Below are positions 45,214 to 56,559 of a stretch of 64,000 bases of DNA, in pieces (position 1 is the stretch's first letter; the number at the start of each line of letters is the position of its first letter). The notes under the pieces were generated by a model, which saw nothing but the letters and a program-made list of their open reading frames with translations, did not search any database and was not told the DNA's origin. This stretch comes from Adiantum capillus-veneris (Eukaryota > Streptophyta > Polypodiopsida > Polypodiales > Pteridaceae): NCBI GenBank assembly GCA_014529385.2, contig CM043958.1, forward strand, positions 149,083,293 through 149,147,292, written 5' to 3'. The translations under genes were made by a program, and so were the position numbers.

Positions 45214-46791
45214 AATGTAAAGTTCGGTGAGGTAAGGCCCACAGTCGACTATGTTCGTTGGAGGTTTCCAGTTTATGATGTGCATGTGCTAGTGATGGAC
45301 GAGCTTGTCAAAGAAGATAAGTGCCTTGTTGAAGTGAGCCAATGTGCCAAAGAGGTAGTAGGTGTTACATTTCCAAACCAGATTAAAGAGGTAGAGCTTG
45401 TTCTTGTGGAGATCTTGTATGAGAAGATAGCAGATTGCAATCAAGTTGCAGAAACCAAGGGTCCAGAAGGAGATGAAGAAAGTGTGCAAAGCCTAGATGA
45501 TGGTCAAGATTTTGTGAAGCAGAGAGCGGGTGAAGATGCTGATGCTGAAACAGTGTATGATGCTGATGAATATGGAGAGGCTAGTTCTAGTTTTTGGGAG
45601 ACAAGCGAGGAAGATGGACCGGATGAGCCCACATCCTATGGTGAGAAGACCAAGTTTGATAAGCTGGTGCTGGTAAAGGTAAAGGTGCCTCTTGTTTAGC
45701 TAATGAGGTGGTCATAGCCAATGTGGAAGAAGAACAAGTTGAAGGGCCAAATAAATGAGAGGATGTGCTATCAAAGGTGACATGCAATGCTCTATTGCCG
45801 GCCACGCTAATGAAAGTAGCAGCAGAAATTGCTATGGCGGTACAATTTGTTCAAAGCTTTGCAAAGGGGGATAAATATGAGTCTAGGGACAGCTAAAATG
45901 TCCTACCAAATCAACAAGGAGATGGTGATGAAGCAAAAACCGAGGGGGTTGGGCATATTTTTTATGCTCATGATGTGCTAGGTTTTGACCAAAGAGAAGA
46001 GCAGATGGAGATGCCTATGAATTGTTATGATGATACGGTGGACTCAGGACTTTTGGATCAAGTATGATGTGAAAATGAAGCTGATTGGGGCTTTGATGAT
46101 GCCGAGGATACCATGGATGAAGAGATGCAAGTACTTGTGGATAATGCTTTAACCATGGTACAGGTGATGCGAGGGTCAGTCCCTCTACAGGTGGAGAGTC
46201 CAGTGCAACAAGCATATGTGATAGAAAGGGAAAGAGATGTCGAGGGTGAGTCCAAGCTGTCAAAAGAGGTATGCAATACATGGTTGAAATGTATGCTTGT
46301 AAGTGCATCAATGAGGTATGTTATTTGCCAGATACGGAGTTCCATGGAGATGAACTCTGCTTTACATGGTTGAGATGGAGGGTCAAAATTGTTGGTTGGT
46401 GCAGATGATGTGATTGCAGGACCAAATGCATTGGTTGGTTCAAATAATGTGCTTATAGGATCAAGTGTGTTGATAAGGTAGGTAAAGGTGCAAAGAAGTG
46501 CTAAAGTGATTTGGGCACATTGTGTGCATGGATGGTTGCGAACATGGGTGAAGCTCTATTGGAGGGTGCTACAGATCGATGGAAGGAGTTAGTGCCATGT
46601 TTTTGGTCCAGGCGGAAGCTATGTAATGCAGGGAGTGGGGCAACCCACTTGAGGTTTGGCAGTAGTGTACATATGGTAGGTTTTTGTGGTTTGCTCATAG
46701 TTTTGGGTAGTGTTTGCCAGTTTTTGTAGTTGGTAGAAGAATAGAGTTGTTTTTTGGTTGAACATGAATGTTCCACAAGGGGGTGGGGCAA
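45214..46791 (+). pseudogene. Acidic region of gag-only element
   Basis: The frame 45280-45699 is strongly acidic (EGDEESVQSLDDGQDFV, AGEDADAETVYDADEYGE, ETSEEDGPDEP), and 46113-46373 has a further open stretch. An acidic linker also lies between protease and RT in block C (TEEEESEDDM). This may be the remaining linker after loss of the enzyme domains, or an unrelated coding region. No catalytic motif is present. Confidence 0.4.
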
Positions 46792-48891
46792 TGATGGTGC
46801 AGTCAAAGTGTGTCGACCCTAGCAGAGGGCACATGCAATGATGTGTATGCTTACAGATGCATGGCAGAGGGCTAGAGCAGATGGGAAGAGCCTCGGTAGG
46901 CAAGTGATAGCGGTGATGTATGCTTTATGTGGTTTTCTAGACCAAAAAATATCAAGATAGGGCCAAACAGGGTGGCAAGTGAAAAATAACCGAGGTGTTG
47001 GTGTTTGGTCTAGATATGTAGAGCTTGAAGTTTTGAAGCAGTAGGTCCAAACAACTCATCAAACGGAGCTATAGATTGCAAGATATTTGAGTTTGAAGCT
47101 GGAAGTGATTGTAGATCCAAGACCGATAGGCCAAGTGATGCCAGGTGGTCCGAGCCAGTTTGGATCTATGGGTGTATAGTGCTTGATTTATGGAGCCTGG
47201 TGGTCTTTTCAGATCATCGTTTGGAACTTTGGATGTCAAGCTATTAGAGTAGTTAAAGTTTTGCCGCGGGGACTAGGTTTGTGCCCGGTTGGCCGTCTCA
47301 AGAGATGTGCCATCTGATGATTTTGGAGCTTTGCCAAGGAGTTCTATGTGGTGTACGAAGCTAGAAAAAAGTGACTGCGTCTCAAACGAAGTCTGGACGG
47401 GCAAGTTAGAGCAGTTGGAAGTTAACAATGGTGGTCAATTGGGAGCAATATGATGTTTTTCATCGTTTTTGTCGCGTCGGTTGACATGCCAGGCAGGGTT
47501 GGAATGGGATATAGCTTGCATGGGTTAAAGTCAAAAGTCAAGACTTTTGCGAGGATTTTACAGGTCGAGAGTCATATCATCGAGCCACAAATGGTAGGGG
47601 ATTGAAACTGCAAGGAAAACAATTTTTGTGTGGTGAATTTTTTGGAAAGATTGGAGGGTCCAAGGGGGCAGGTTCCCCTGGAGCTGCCACGTGTTGGTGG
47701 GCTAATCCCACATGGCGAGTACGAGGTGGACTTGGAAGGCTACATAGGTGCAAGGAGGAAATTGCCTTGTGTGTCGTGGGGGGGTAGAAGTTGAGCTACG
47801 AGGGTTGTTAGCTATGGTGCCCGCCATGGGCGATGCCTTGGTGGCGCTCCCAGCACCGACAGGCGGATCTCAACGTTTTTGGGTGGCGGTTTGATGGCGC
47901 AAAAACGGGGAAGCAGTCCCGCTGGCGTGCAGAAAATGCTTACATGGCAGGCCCGAGAGATAGGGTTCACATGCCCATGGGGGTCAAACCATTTTTGAAG
48001 GCTAAAGGGTGAGCACTGATGGCACCGTCGGTGCCCCACTTGGAGGGATGGCATCGGTGCTCCACTTGGAGGGATGGTTCACATAGGATACTTGGGGCTC
48101 AAGAATAGGAAAGGGGTCAACCTGTCACACGCCATGTAGGGCTAAAAATAGGGGGCCTTGGTGATGAGAATAGAAGGAGGCCCATACACACGCCCATAAG
48201 GGGCCAAGATTTTGCATGAACGGGGCAAGTTTTTTTTGCTCAAGGCGAGTAGATTTCGGCCTCAAGAGAGGGGATTCGGAGGGGGTGTTCCCGAGCTCTC
48301 AAGGCAGGAAGGGGGGAGCTCTCTTTTTGGGATCCAAAGGAGGAGAAGGCTAGGAGGCGGGGAGTATTGTGCTCGAGCTCAGAGGAGCTTTGGAGGAAAG
48401 AGGTTGGTGCCAACAAGCGTGTCGCCAACAGGAGTTTTTGGCTGTGCGCTCAATGACGAGGAGAGGCGTACAAGTGGTGAAGTCGAAATTGCTGGTTTTT
48501 TTCTTTTTGCTCAAGGTTTCCATGTCGAGCCGATTGTAGCAGGTTTTGATGGTGTTGTAGATGATGTTTCTTTGCCATAACTGAAGCAAATCATACCGAT
48601 TTCTTGTTCCCTTTCTTCCCTTTCCCCCCTCCTTCTCTTTGCTCTATTCTGACAATCTGGTGCCAGTGTTGGAGATGTGTGTGCCTCCATGGGCCTCTGT
48701 GTGTGTGAAAGAGAAAGAGAGAGTGGTGTGTGTTGCTGCACGATCGTAAACGGGCAGAATCAGATGTGGATTTTTGTTGATTGTGTGATTTTTGAAGGTG
48801 AACTCTAGTGGATTGGGGTGCAGTGATTATCCTGGGCTATAGAGAGGCATATTATTTGGGTTTCGGGTGTGTTCCCCTTCCCCCCCATCCA
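46792..48891 (+). repeat. 3' LTR of gag-only element (about 2.1 kb)
   Basis: Starts at TGATGGTGCAG directly after a polypurine tract and ends near ATCCA by comparison with the Tat-like LTR end. The length is close to LTRs A (2120) and C (2262). It includes a GC-richer stretch (47640-48500) whose long open frames (for example 48212-48580) have no recognisable motif and are taken as chance. Confidence 0.6.
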
Positions 48892-51106
48892 ACGCCTAGA
48901 GGTGGTAGTAGAGGCCGTAACATTACCCTTTGATGCAGGAATCACACAATAGGTGTTAACTACATACCAATCTGAGAAAGGCACAGTAGTGGTGAATGGA
49001 AAATCCTAGATGCACCAAAACCCACACTAGCCACAACTGATGATGTCAGCAAAGTTTTGAAGGAGGACGACTAGGCCAGATGGAAATGCAAGGATGGTGC
49101 ACAAGGCATTCCAGTGGCCACACTAGAATGCACCTCCGTATACTTAGTCATTGTAAAAACCATCACTTTAAATAATAACCCAACGTATCTATCTGAAAAA
49201 CAGTTGTCCAAGATCCAAAACCCCAGAGGCAGGCCACTATCAATATCAATTAGTTTATTTATACCAGTGTGTTGCAATAGACATCTAAGGCCAAGTTCAT
49301 ATATCTATTTAAAGCCTGGTATGTATGGCAATTCCTCTATTCGGCAGACCTGGCGCCAATGCACATCAATATTTAGAAAATTTGGGACAAGGTGACTAAG
49401 GAAAGAGTGTCGAAGATCACAGTGACATCATCTGAAGAAACTAGAACTTGTGAGACAGCCAAGAATAGAGTTGAGTAACATGAACACTGTAAAAAAACAA
49501 TTTGAGGGAAAAAAAAAAGAGACAGTGCAAACTAGAGCAACCTAGAGAGCAGCTGCATTAGCCAGTAAAAAGCAGAAGATAATGAATTTGCTGAAAGGAT
49601 TTAAGGCCATAGCACAACATACAATAAGCACTGAGAAGACCTCAAAAGACACAATGCAAGGATAGGTAAGCAGGCCGCCAGCAACATAAGGCACTACCAA
49701 AGAGACCAACATTGAACGAGCTCAGACTAGCACTAGGCCTGAGGAGAACCAGACATTGGGCAATAGCTCAGAGCCTACCCAAACCCAGACGACCATTGTA
49801 AAACTGAATAGGTTGTAGCATCTACAAAAGAAACTGCTCAAAAAGAGATTCGTGATGATAAAAGAAATGTTGATACAAACACAAAGTGCTAGAGGAGTTC
49901 TGGATCTACGGGTCAAAGCATTAGTGGAAAATTAGGAAACTAGCAGTCGAGGACCTAAGACTAGGATGACTCTCCAAGAGAGCTTTGAGAGCAAGAGATG
50001 CATCTAAACAATTTATTTCATCTGGTTTGGATCTCCAAGAAGATGATGAAACAGGAGAACCAAATGATAATGAAATTTTTGGAATTTGTTCCTGATTCCC
50101 CAATGCTCTTGTATGCCGAAGAAGTAGAGTTACCTTGCTTCTTCCAGCACTCTATCCTCCACACACTCATCCTGCAGATTAACAATGCTACATTTCAATA
50201 GTGGATGGCCTCAAGGAATGGTATGAGGAAGCTACCACAGAGTGGATGGCCTAAAATCAGGTGCTACAAGATGCACTAAAGAAAACTCTGGCCAATGAGC
50301 TACTGGAAAACCTTTAGATTTTTCAGTTAAAGATGGGTCAGTGGAAGGTGCAGCTCAGGCACCTCATCAAATTTACAAACCAGCTTCTCTAGTTGACAAT
50401 AGAAGCATCAAAGATCCCTGAGAAGGACCTAAAAAACAAGGCAACCTTTGAACCCCAGTTCAAAGAGATGGTTGAAGTTCTATTCGAAGTCCACATCAAG
50501 TACAACAAGTCATTTACCTCAAAGATGGATGCATACTGCATCATATTGCCATAAGTTGGCTAGAGCCAGACTGACCAGGGAAAAATACACCCTATATGAC
50601 CTTAATACCAAGACATGGAATCCACCAATGCCCTATGAAGTGGAGATGAAGGCAGCCTAGAAAGAACAGTTGGAGCAAGAGGCCCTATTCAGGCTAACTC
50701 AAAAGGGAAACGCTACTGCAAGGGTTCAAGGGCCTTTCCAAGTACTTTAGAAACCCCCAAAAAAGAAGGCACCTTATAAGAAGAAAGTCAGGTGGACGGA
50801 CACGGAGTAAAACCAGATGGCTACTAAAAATTTCAATATTTATACCCAAAATTCAAGAAAGGGGAGGAGAAACATAGAAGGCGAGAATTGTCCCTAACAC
50901 GTGGATGGCAAGACTTGAAGCTTCCAGAAGCTGTAACCCAGAGATAATTACCACGATAAAGACACATTACACAGTCAGTCAGACAGCCAGTCCAAGGACT
51001 ATAAATAGGACCCATTACTTCATTGTGGGTGACCGAATATCTGACATATACTCGAGAGTCTAGATCCAATCCATAATCCCAACCCCCATACTTGTATCTT
51101 GAGCCA
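48892..51106 (+). pseudogene. Decayed coding region with coiled-coil-like part, unidentified
   Basis: Between 50198 and 50545 the plus strand reads IVDGLKEWYEEATTEWMA, NQVLQDALKKTLANELLENL, MGQWKVQLRHLIKFTNQLL, IPEKDLKNKATFEPQFKEMV and HIKYNKSFTSKMDAY with only three stops. The regular hydrophobic and charged spacing suggests a helical, perhaps coiled-coil, protein. Before it lie basic and Gln-rich stretches with more stops. It could be the Gag of another non-autonomous element ending near 51000, where TATAAATAGG occurs. The family is not recognised. Confidence 0.3.
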
Positions 51107-51857
51107 TGTAATGGAAATGGCCTATGAAATTTGAGAGTAGCGGAATTAAGAGAATTTTAGTGAGCATTTTTGTGAGATTAATTTGAGAACATAGAGGGTG
51201 AACTTAATTGATGGTAGCAACATGAACATAGTACTTAATTAACTTGGCATGAACAATACTTTTGCAAGAGAGAGAGTATTAGAGAACATGAAAATAGTTG
51301 AGGACCGGATTTACTTGGAGCCGGTCCCCCCTCCAAAAGGCGTTTGTATTATAGATTCTCCCATCAAGAGAGACTTGTTACAATACAATCTCTATGTTCC
51401 TTGTGACCTTGGTGATGCTATGAAGATGGAAAGCTTCATACATCATGAGCTTAGCATAAACTTTTCAAAAAGCATTAACAATCCCAAGCCTCAGTCCCAA
51501 GGCCTCAAACACCTTCGAAGGTGGAGAGAGCTAGCGGGGACTGAGGGTAGGAAGAGAAAGAAGAATCATCCATAGGAGAAAGAAATCATTCCTCACTTAT
51601 CATCACTCTTCTTGCTTTGCATAGCATAATAGCATAGTAAGGAAGATGAAGAAGATGGCAAGCTTAAGCATTGAAGCATGGCTCTTGGTTGGATTTGCAT
51701 TCCATAGCCAAGAGTGTTGGTGTAGGCTCTCCACTTCTCAACAAGCTTGAAGAAGGAGATGGAGCTCTTGCACTTTGCACTCCACACAATGAGAGAATGT
51801 GTGTGTGTGTGTGTGTGTGTGTGTGGGAGAGTATCCCCCCTCTCATACTTGGTCCAC

Positions 51858-51921
<64 letters not shown>

Positions 51922-52578
51922 TTATTTTATTATTTCATTTGACATGTGTCCTCTTTTCCTCTTTGAGAGAAATAATTTGATTATTTATTTTTATGTATCT
52001 AAATTCTCATTGGACCCCTTTAAAACCTATCCAATAGCATTCAAACACATCATGAGGGCCACATGTGGAGAATCATTTGAACATATGTCTTTTATGCTTA
52101 TTAAGTCATTTGGTTGAAGTGAATACTTCAAGGACTTAGTCAATCAAGCATGGAAACTTTGATGCCTATTGAGAGTTATCTTTGAAATGAATACTTCAAA
52201 AAATTTAGTCTTTTAATTATGTGAGAAACACCTCAAGATTTTGGGTAAGGTTCCCACTAACACTTAGCAAGCCAACAAGCACCTCATGCTTGGGTAGGAT
52301 TCCCACCTCAAGGTCAGCCCTAGCTTGCCTAAGGTCAAAGGACTTTTGAACACTAAATTTTGGAGGTCTTTTAATGAAGCTAACCCTACGGTCTTTAAGC
52401 TCCATTAGGTAGCATTGCTCTTTAACATACCACCTCTCATTTGGACCCCTTTTAACCTTGGCCCCGTGTTGAGACAGATCCATAAGCACATGTCTACATT
52501 CTAACCCTTATTCCCGTTTATTCTCCCACATTAGTTTAATATGAGAAAATTATTTGGGTTGGTTAGATGTTAGATTCA
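51107..52578 (-). repeat. 3' LTR of chromovirus-type element
   Basis: TGTAATGGAAATGGCC...TTAGATTCA on the plus strand; homologous to 21901-23515. In element orientation the purine stretch CAAGAGAGAGG (complement of 52587-52597) lies just before the LTR start, a plausible polypurine tract. It contains TG (51799-51825) and CT (51860-51918) tracts. Integrase of the same orientation follows to the right, so this LTR family belongs to the chromovirus at 52937-54309. Confidence 0.75.
51799..51918. repeat. (TG)n and (CT)n microsatellites in LTR
   Basis: TG tract 51799-51825 and CT tract 51860-51918, separated by 34 bases. The homologous LTR at 21901 has only the TG tract. Confidence 0.95.
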
Positions 52579-52936
52579 TTGACATTACCTCTCTCTTGAA
52601 ATCATAGTCGTCCTCGACTACTATGAGGTAGAAGAGATAAAGTCTTAGTCATTAGTCTACGTTTCTAAGTGGGTAGAGGATTCCTTTTCACCTTGCAACA
52701 TCATTCCAGAATGGATGACTAGTCCATTTGGTGCTTGGGAGACGTAGTTGCCGCAAGAATGTCTGCTCTTTAGTCCATATCATACTCCCAAAGTAGAGTG
52801 ACATTTCTACTTGGTGTTTCAGTGACGTCGTCATCACAAACATGATTCTAAGCATGCATACTATTTAAATTTGTGCATAAAAGAGGATTATTCTTATAAG
52901 ACTAAAACATTGTTCATTAATAAGCATTGGCAAGGT

Positions 52937-54309
52937 TCATACTATCCTTAAGTTGTATTCCTTGCATCCATCTAGCATCTTAAAATGGATAATTTTTGAA
53001 CTTAATAAGATACCATCAGATAATCTTACCATGCTGTAGTACCTTGTCTTCATGCCGAAGGATAGCTTCGGGTTGTAGCACCTCTTCTTAGTCTTCGATT
53101 TCTGAGTGTCTTCAATAATTGGTTCTATTGGTGGCTCTCCTTTGTAGGGCTTAAGTAGGCTCACATAAAAAACATTGTGTATGAGCCAATGGTTGGGCAA
53201 CTTGAGTGGATAAGCCATGTCATTGATTGGCTTCAAGATTTGAAAAGGACCATAGTATCTTTTTGCTAATTTAGCATAATACTTTTGATGGCCTGTAGGA
53301 TTTTTGCCTGTCATTTTCCTCAATCGAGCCTTGGGAAACTTAAGTAAGACCCAGTCATTTTCTTTGAACGTTAAGGCCCTTCTGTGCTTGTCAGTGGCAA
53401 CTATTTGTCTTTGTTGAGAGATGGATATAGCCTCCTTAACCTTTTGAAAAGATTCTTGTAGGTCACGGCTATACTCATCAATAGTGAAGATCTTCCCATG
53501 TAATTTAAGTAGTAAGGGACTTTTAGGTCTTCCCTCTATGATCTCAAAATGTGCTTTTCTTGTAGTAGTATGGACAAAATTATTGTACGCATACTCTATA
53601 AGGGGTAAGTACTTCTCCCATTGTGATCGTTGATCTACTTCTGTAACATAAGTCTTTAGTAGATCGAGTATCGTAAGATTGGCTATCTCACTTTGGCCAT
53701 CCGTTTGTGGATGGTAGGCCGAAGAGAAATTCAATCTTGTACCTAGATTTTCAAAGAGACCTTTCCAAAAATTACTGGTCATTCTAGGATCTCTATCTGA
53801 CATGATGGATGTTGGTAATCCATGGTGTTTGAAAATGTGAGATATGAAGATGGTTGCCCTTTGGTGTGCCTTAATAGATTTTTTGACAGGAATAAAGTGT
53901 GCTTGCTTGGTAAACCTGTCGACTATTGTCCATATTCCCGTATTCCCATTGATAGACTTGGGTAATCCAAAGATAAAATCCATGGATATACTCTCCCATG
54001 GTGAATTAGGGATTGTCAACGGCTGGAGTAATCCAGGTTCTTCCCTCTATCATACTTAGTCTTTTGGCATACCACACATTTTGAAACATACTCTTGTATG
54101 TCCACTTTCATGGTAGGCCAATAGAAGTATGTCTCTACTCCTTGAAGAGTAGGTTGAATGCCTCTATGCCCCGCATAGGGAGGAGCATGGGATTCATACT
54201 TTCTCATGAAGGGAGTGGGTAACACATAGCCTATTGTGTTGGGGGTCCCATCGTTGCAATAGCTCCAATGACCAACAAAATTATCAATCCCGAGGGATGA
54301 GCTACCCAA
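52937..54309 (-). pseudogene. Chromovirus integrase with chromodomain
   Basis: The frame 54016-54309 holds the zinc finger (HAPPYAGHRGIQ, CVVCQKTK: HHCC complete). The frame 52937-54019 holds the core with Asp in SISMDFIFGLPKS, Asp in IMSDRDPRM and Glu in DGQSEIAN; the second Asp and the Glu are 35 residues apart. The C-terminal domain has KYYAKLAKRYYGPFQI and FYVSLLKPYKGEPP. After KTKK the chromodomain continues in another frame (EVLQPEAILRHEDKVL, WYLIKFKNYPF, DARWMQGIQLKDS, about 52930-53075) with two stops. Such chromodomains target integration to heterochromatin. RT, protease and gag are absent to the right, where another LTR begins. Confidence 0.8.
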
Positions 54310-55148
54310 CTAGGGCATGGAAACACTCACATGGTTAGTGAGCTAATCATGGTGACACAAATGGTTAACTCTATGAGGTGAGCTTCTCGGCCTATGGAGG
54401 AGCTAAGCCACAATGAAGGGCAATCTCCACATCCACTTCTCTTCACCTCTAATCAATCCAATCACACACACTAACGATTGCAAGACACACACAACACTAA
54501 CAACACACTAATCTCAAGCACACACACATAGATCTATCGAGCACCAAATTCCAATCAAACCTACATGCACACACGAGCAAGAGAGGTCAATCACACAATA
54601 TTAGAGAGGGATTAACCACTAATTAGTTAAGATCTAGCTAATCTAAGCATCATAGACAATCATAAGATGCATGAGAGAGGCATAGTGAAAGAGAATTAAG
54701 CATTAATTAGTGCTATAAGTCACATGAGCAAGGAGAAGCTCAAGGAATCCATAGCCACACACCTCAAGATCTCTCACCAAAGAGTGCTCTCAACAAATGA
54801 GCTTGAGAACCCTAATTTCTTTTATACACTACCTTATATACCTAGGGTAAAAATATGCAATGTCTAGGCACCCAAGGCGTTTAGGGATCCTCCACTTACT
54901 GAATCTGCAACCTAGGCACACTAATTGATGTGTTCTTTACAACTTGGAACTTCCATTGAGACTATAGCACATTAAAATATTACAATGGCTTGAAATAAAT
55001 CAGGAATTTACAATACGTGACCATTTTGGGAAAATGTGAAAAATGTGTAACTCCAATATTTATTGCTTCTTTGTATTCATCCTTGATGTGCATCCGTACA
55101 CCTTAGGTCTTTAGCAGCTCCTCTTAATTGATGTTGACTCAGTTAACA
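54298..55148 (-). repeat. LTR of a second Ty3 element
   Basis: In element orientation AAGGAGGGAA (polypurine tract, complement of 55149-55158) is followed by TGTTAACTGAGTCAACATC. A TATA-like GTGTATAAAAG lies on the minus strand near 54830, as expected inside an LTR promoter. The left end is uncertain: TGAGCTACCC at 54298 is a candidate and lies just inside the integrase frame of the neighbouring element. Confidence 0.5.
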
Positions 55149-55358
55149 TTCCCTCCTTACAATTTTAGTGCCCGTCCTCGGGAACTGTTGAAAAGTGTTC
55201 GTGGAGGCTGTGGAAGGTTTTTGATTGGTTGTTGATGGGCTGATTGTCTTCAACATTCGTTGAATTTGTTGATGAGGTTCAATTTGTTGCAGCAGTTTGA
55301 TTGGTCCAAATATGTCGGTTGTGAGAGATGATGTTGCATTTGTCCATTGTAATAGCAT
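55143..55358 (-). pseudogene. C-terminal tail of a Ty3 polyprotein
   Basis: The frame ends FPRTGTKIVRREC immediately before the polypurine tract and LTR at 55148, the classic position of the polyprotein end in this group. The preceding Gln/Thr-rich stretch (LLQQIEPHQQIQRMLK) is low in information. Upstream sequence beyond about 55380 is not recognisable as polymerase. Confidence 0.5.
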
Positions 55359-55479
55359 TATGATGAGGCTACTGATTATTTATGAAAAGTATGTGCAAGG
55401 GAGGTAGAAAGATGAGGTTCTAAATTAGGGTCCAATACCTGGATGACCAAAGGGAAAAAACCCCGAGGGATTTACTATG

Positions 55480-55690
55480 GATTTTCGTATGGTATCACGT
55501 GAGTGTACAAGAGGGGGGGTTTTTAGAGGTCAAGCATAAGCGTATACAATAGGGGTAGCCCCCCATTATTTCATGTTCATACCGTATGCATAAGGGAGGG
55601 GGGGACCTACCCCACGGGGGGGGAGGGGATATTAAGTTCTTATGCCATAAGACACATGCCGTAACAAGCCAATTAAAGAATCTTTCACGT
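55480..55690. other. G-rich stretch left of the gene-fragment block
   Basis: Several runs of 7-9 G (near 55511, 55598, 55616) interspersed with CGTATG-like words. A similarly G-rich, CGTATG-containing stretch lies at 59365-59465, on the far side of the actin-depolymerizing-factor and EDM2-like fragments. No clear inverted or direct repeat could be proven by eye. Confidence 0.3.
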
Positions 55691-56559
55691 GAGGGTGTTG
55701 TTCTTGGTGTTTCAAAGAGTTAATTTACTCCACTAGAAAACTAAGATAGCTATACCAATAAGAAGATATGGTACCTCCATGTCCTCTCCCTTTGCTAAGA
55801 TCTTTAAGACTTGTTCAACAAGCTTCTAGATTTTTTGGGGTTGATGCTACCATAAACTTGACTAATCGTCTTTTATGTAGCCACTAGGCATCAATATCTT
55901 GGACATTCAGACCCTCATTAGCCTCTTCAACAACATTATCATCAATACCACCGTTTGCATAGCCTTTGTCTCCACATCTGTACCCTCATTTTATTTATTG
56001 TTGTCTTCTTGCACATCATCCAAGTCACTCTTCTGTTCTTCTTCTTCATATGAAAACTCAATAGCAACACCAATGGCATGATCAAGAGCTTCTCTTGCAG
56101 CCACGATACCAGTCATTGTAATCAATAATAAGTTTCCCAATCTTTACATGTGCGTGCATTGTTTAGTTGCTTTTAAAATTATTTCTTCTCATCTAGATCC
56201 TTGTTTACACATATCATGTATTTACAATTGTAAATTGATGTACATTACAACCTCAAGAGGCAACCATGGGAACCACCCGCCCAAATAAAGGAAGAAAATA
56301 CACCCAAGAGAATGCAACCCGTGAGCCTCAAACCCTAAACCTCGAGATTACATCACAAAGGTTTCACCAAGTGAGGCCATTATTTCAATGTAGAGGGCTA
56401 GAGACTGAGGGTGCCTTATATTGGCCCCTTTACCCTATTCCTTTAAGCGACAAATATCCCACGTGCGGGCACTCTAGGTAGGTTAAAACAAAGAGCCTTA
56501 AAATTAAGGGCTATTCATACCACACGCTTGCCCTCGCTTGAGTTGTGTAGCTGCTGCAA
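55691..56559. other. Upstream of ADF fragment; no intact gene
   Basis: A minus-strand acidic stretch near 55880-56110 (FSYEEEEQKSDLDDVQEDNN) has several stops and is unidentified. A G-box CACGTG lies at 56460-56465, 256 bases before the ADF start codon; whether it ever acted as a promoter element is unknown. Confidence 0.35.

Larger units (their letters stand above)
44179..48891 (+). mobile_element. Gag-only, large-derivative LTR element
   Basis: Two direct copies of one LTR (44179-44576, truncated, and 46792-48891) flank 2.2 kb with a Gag region and an acidic region but no protease, RT or integrase. The 3' LTR is preceded by a polypurine tract (AAGGGGGTGGGGCAA) and begins TGATGGTGCAGTCAAAG, nearly the same as the Tat-like LTR start. 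Its end (TATAGAGAGGC, CGGGTGTGTTCCCC, ATCCA) also resembles the Tat-like LTR end. It therefore looks like a non-autonomous relative of the block C element in the opposite orientation. Confidence 0.65.

Noticed and set aside
46058-46345. Minus-strand ORFs of 95-98 codons in the gag-only element
   Set aside because: Antisense shadows of the acidic plus-strand region; overlapping in two frames with no motif.
48212-48580. 122-codon plus-strand ORF in GC-richer DNA
   Set aside because: Falls inside the 3' LTR of the gag-only element and has no recognisable motif; no counterpart survives in the truncated 5' LTR to test conservation.
56266-56481. 71-codon ORF upstream of ADF
   Set aside because: No motif, no conserved copy, and it lies where promoter sequence is expected.
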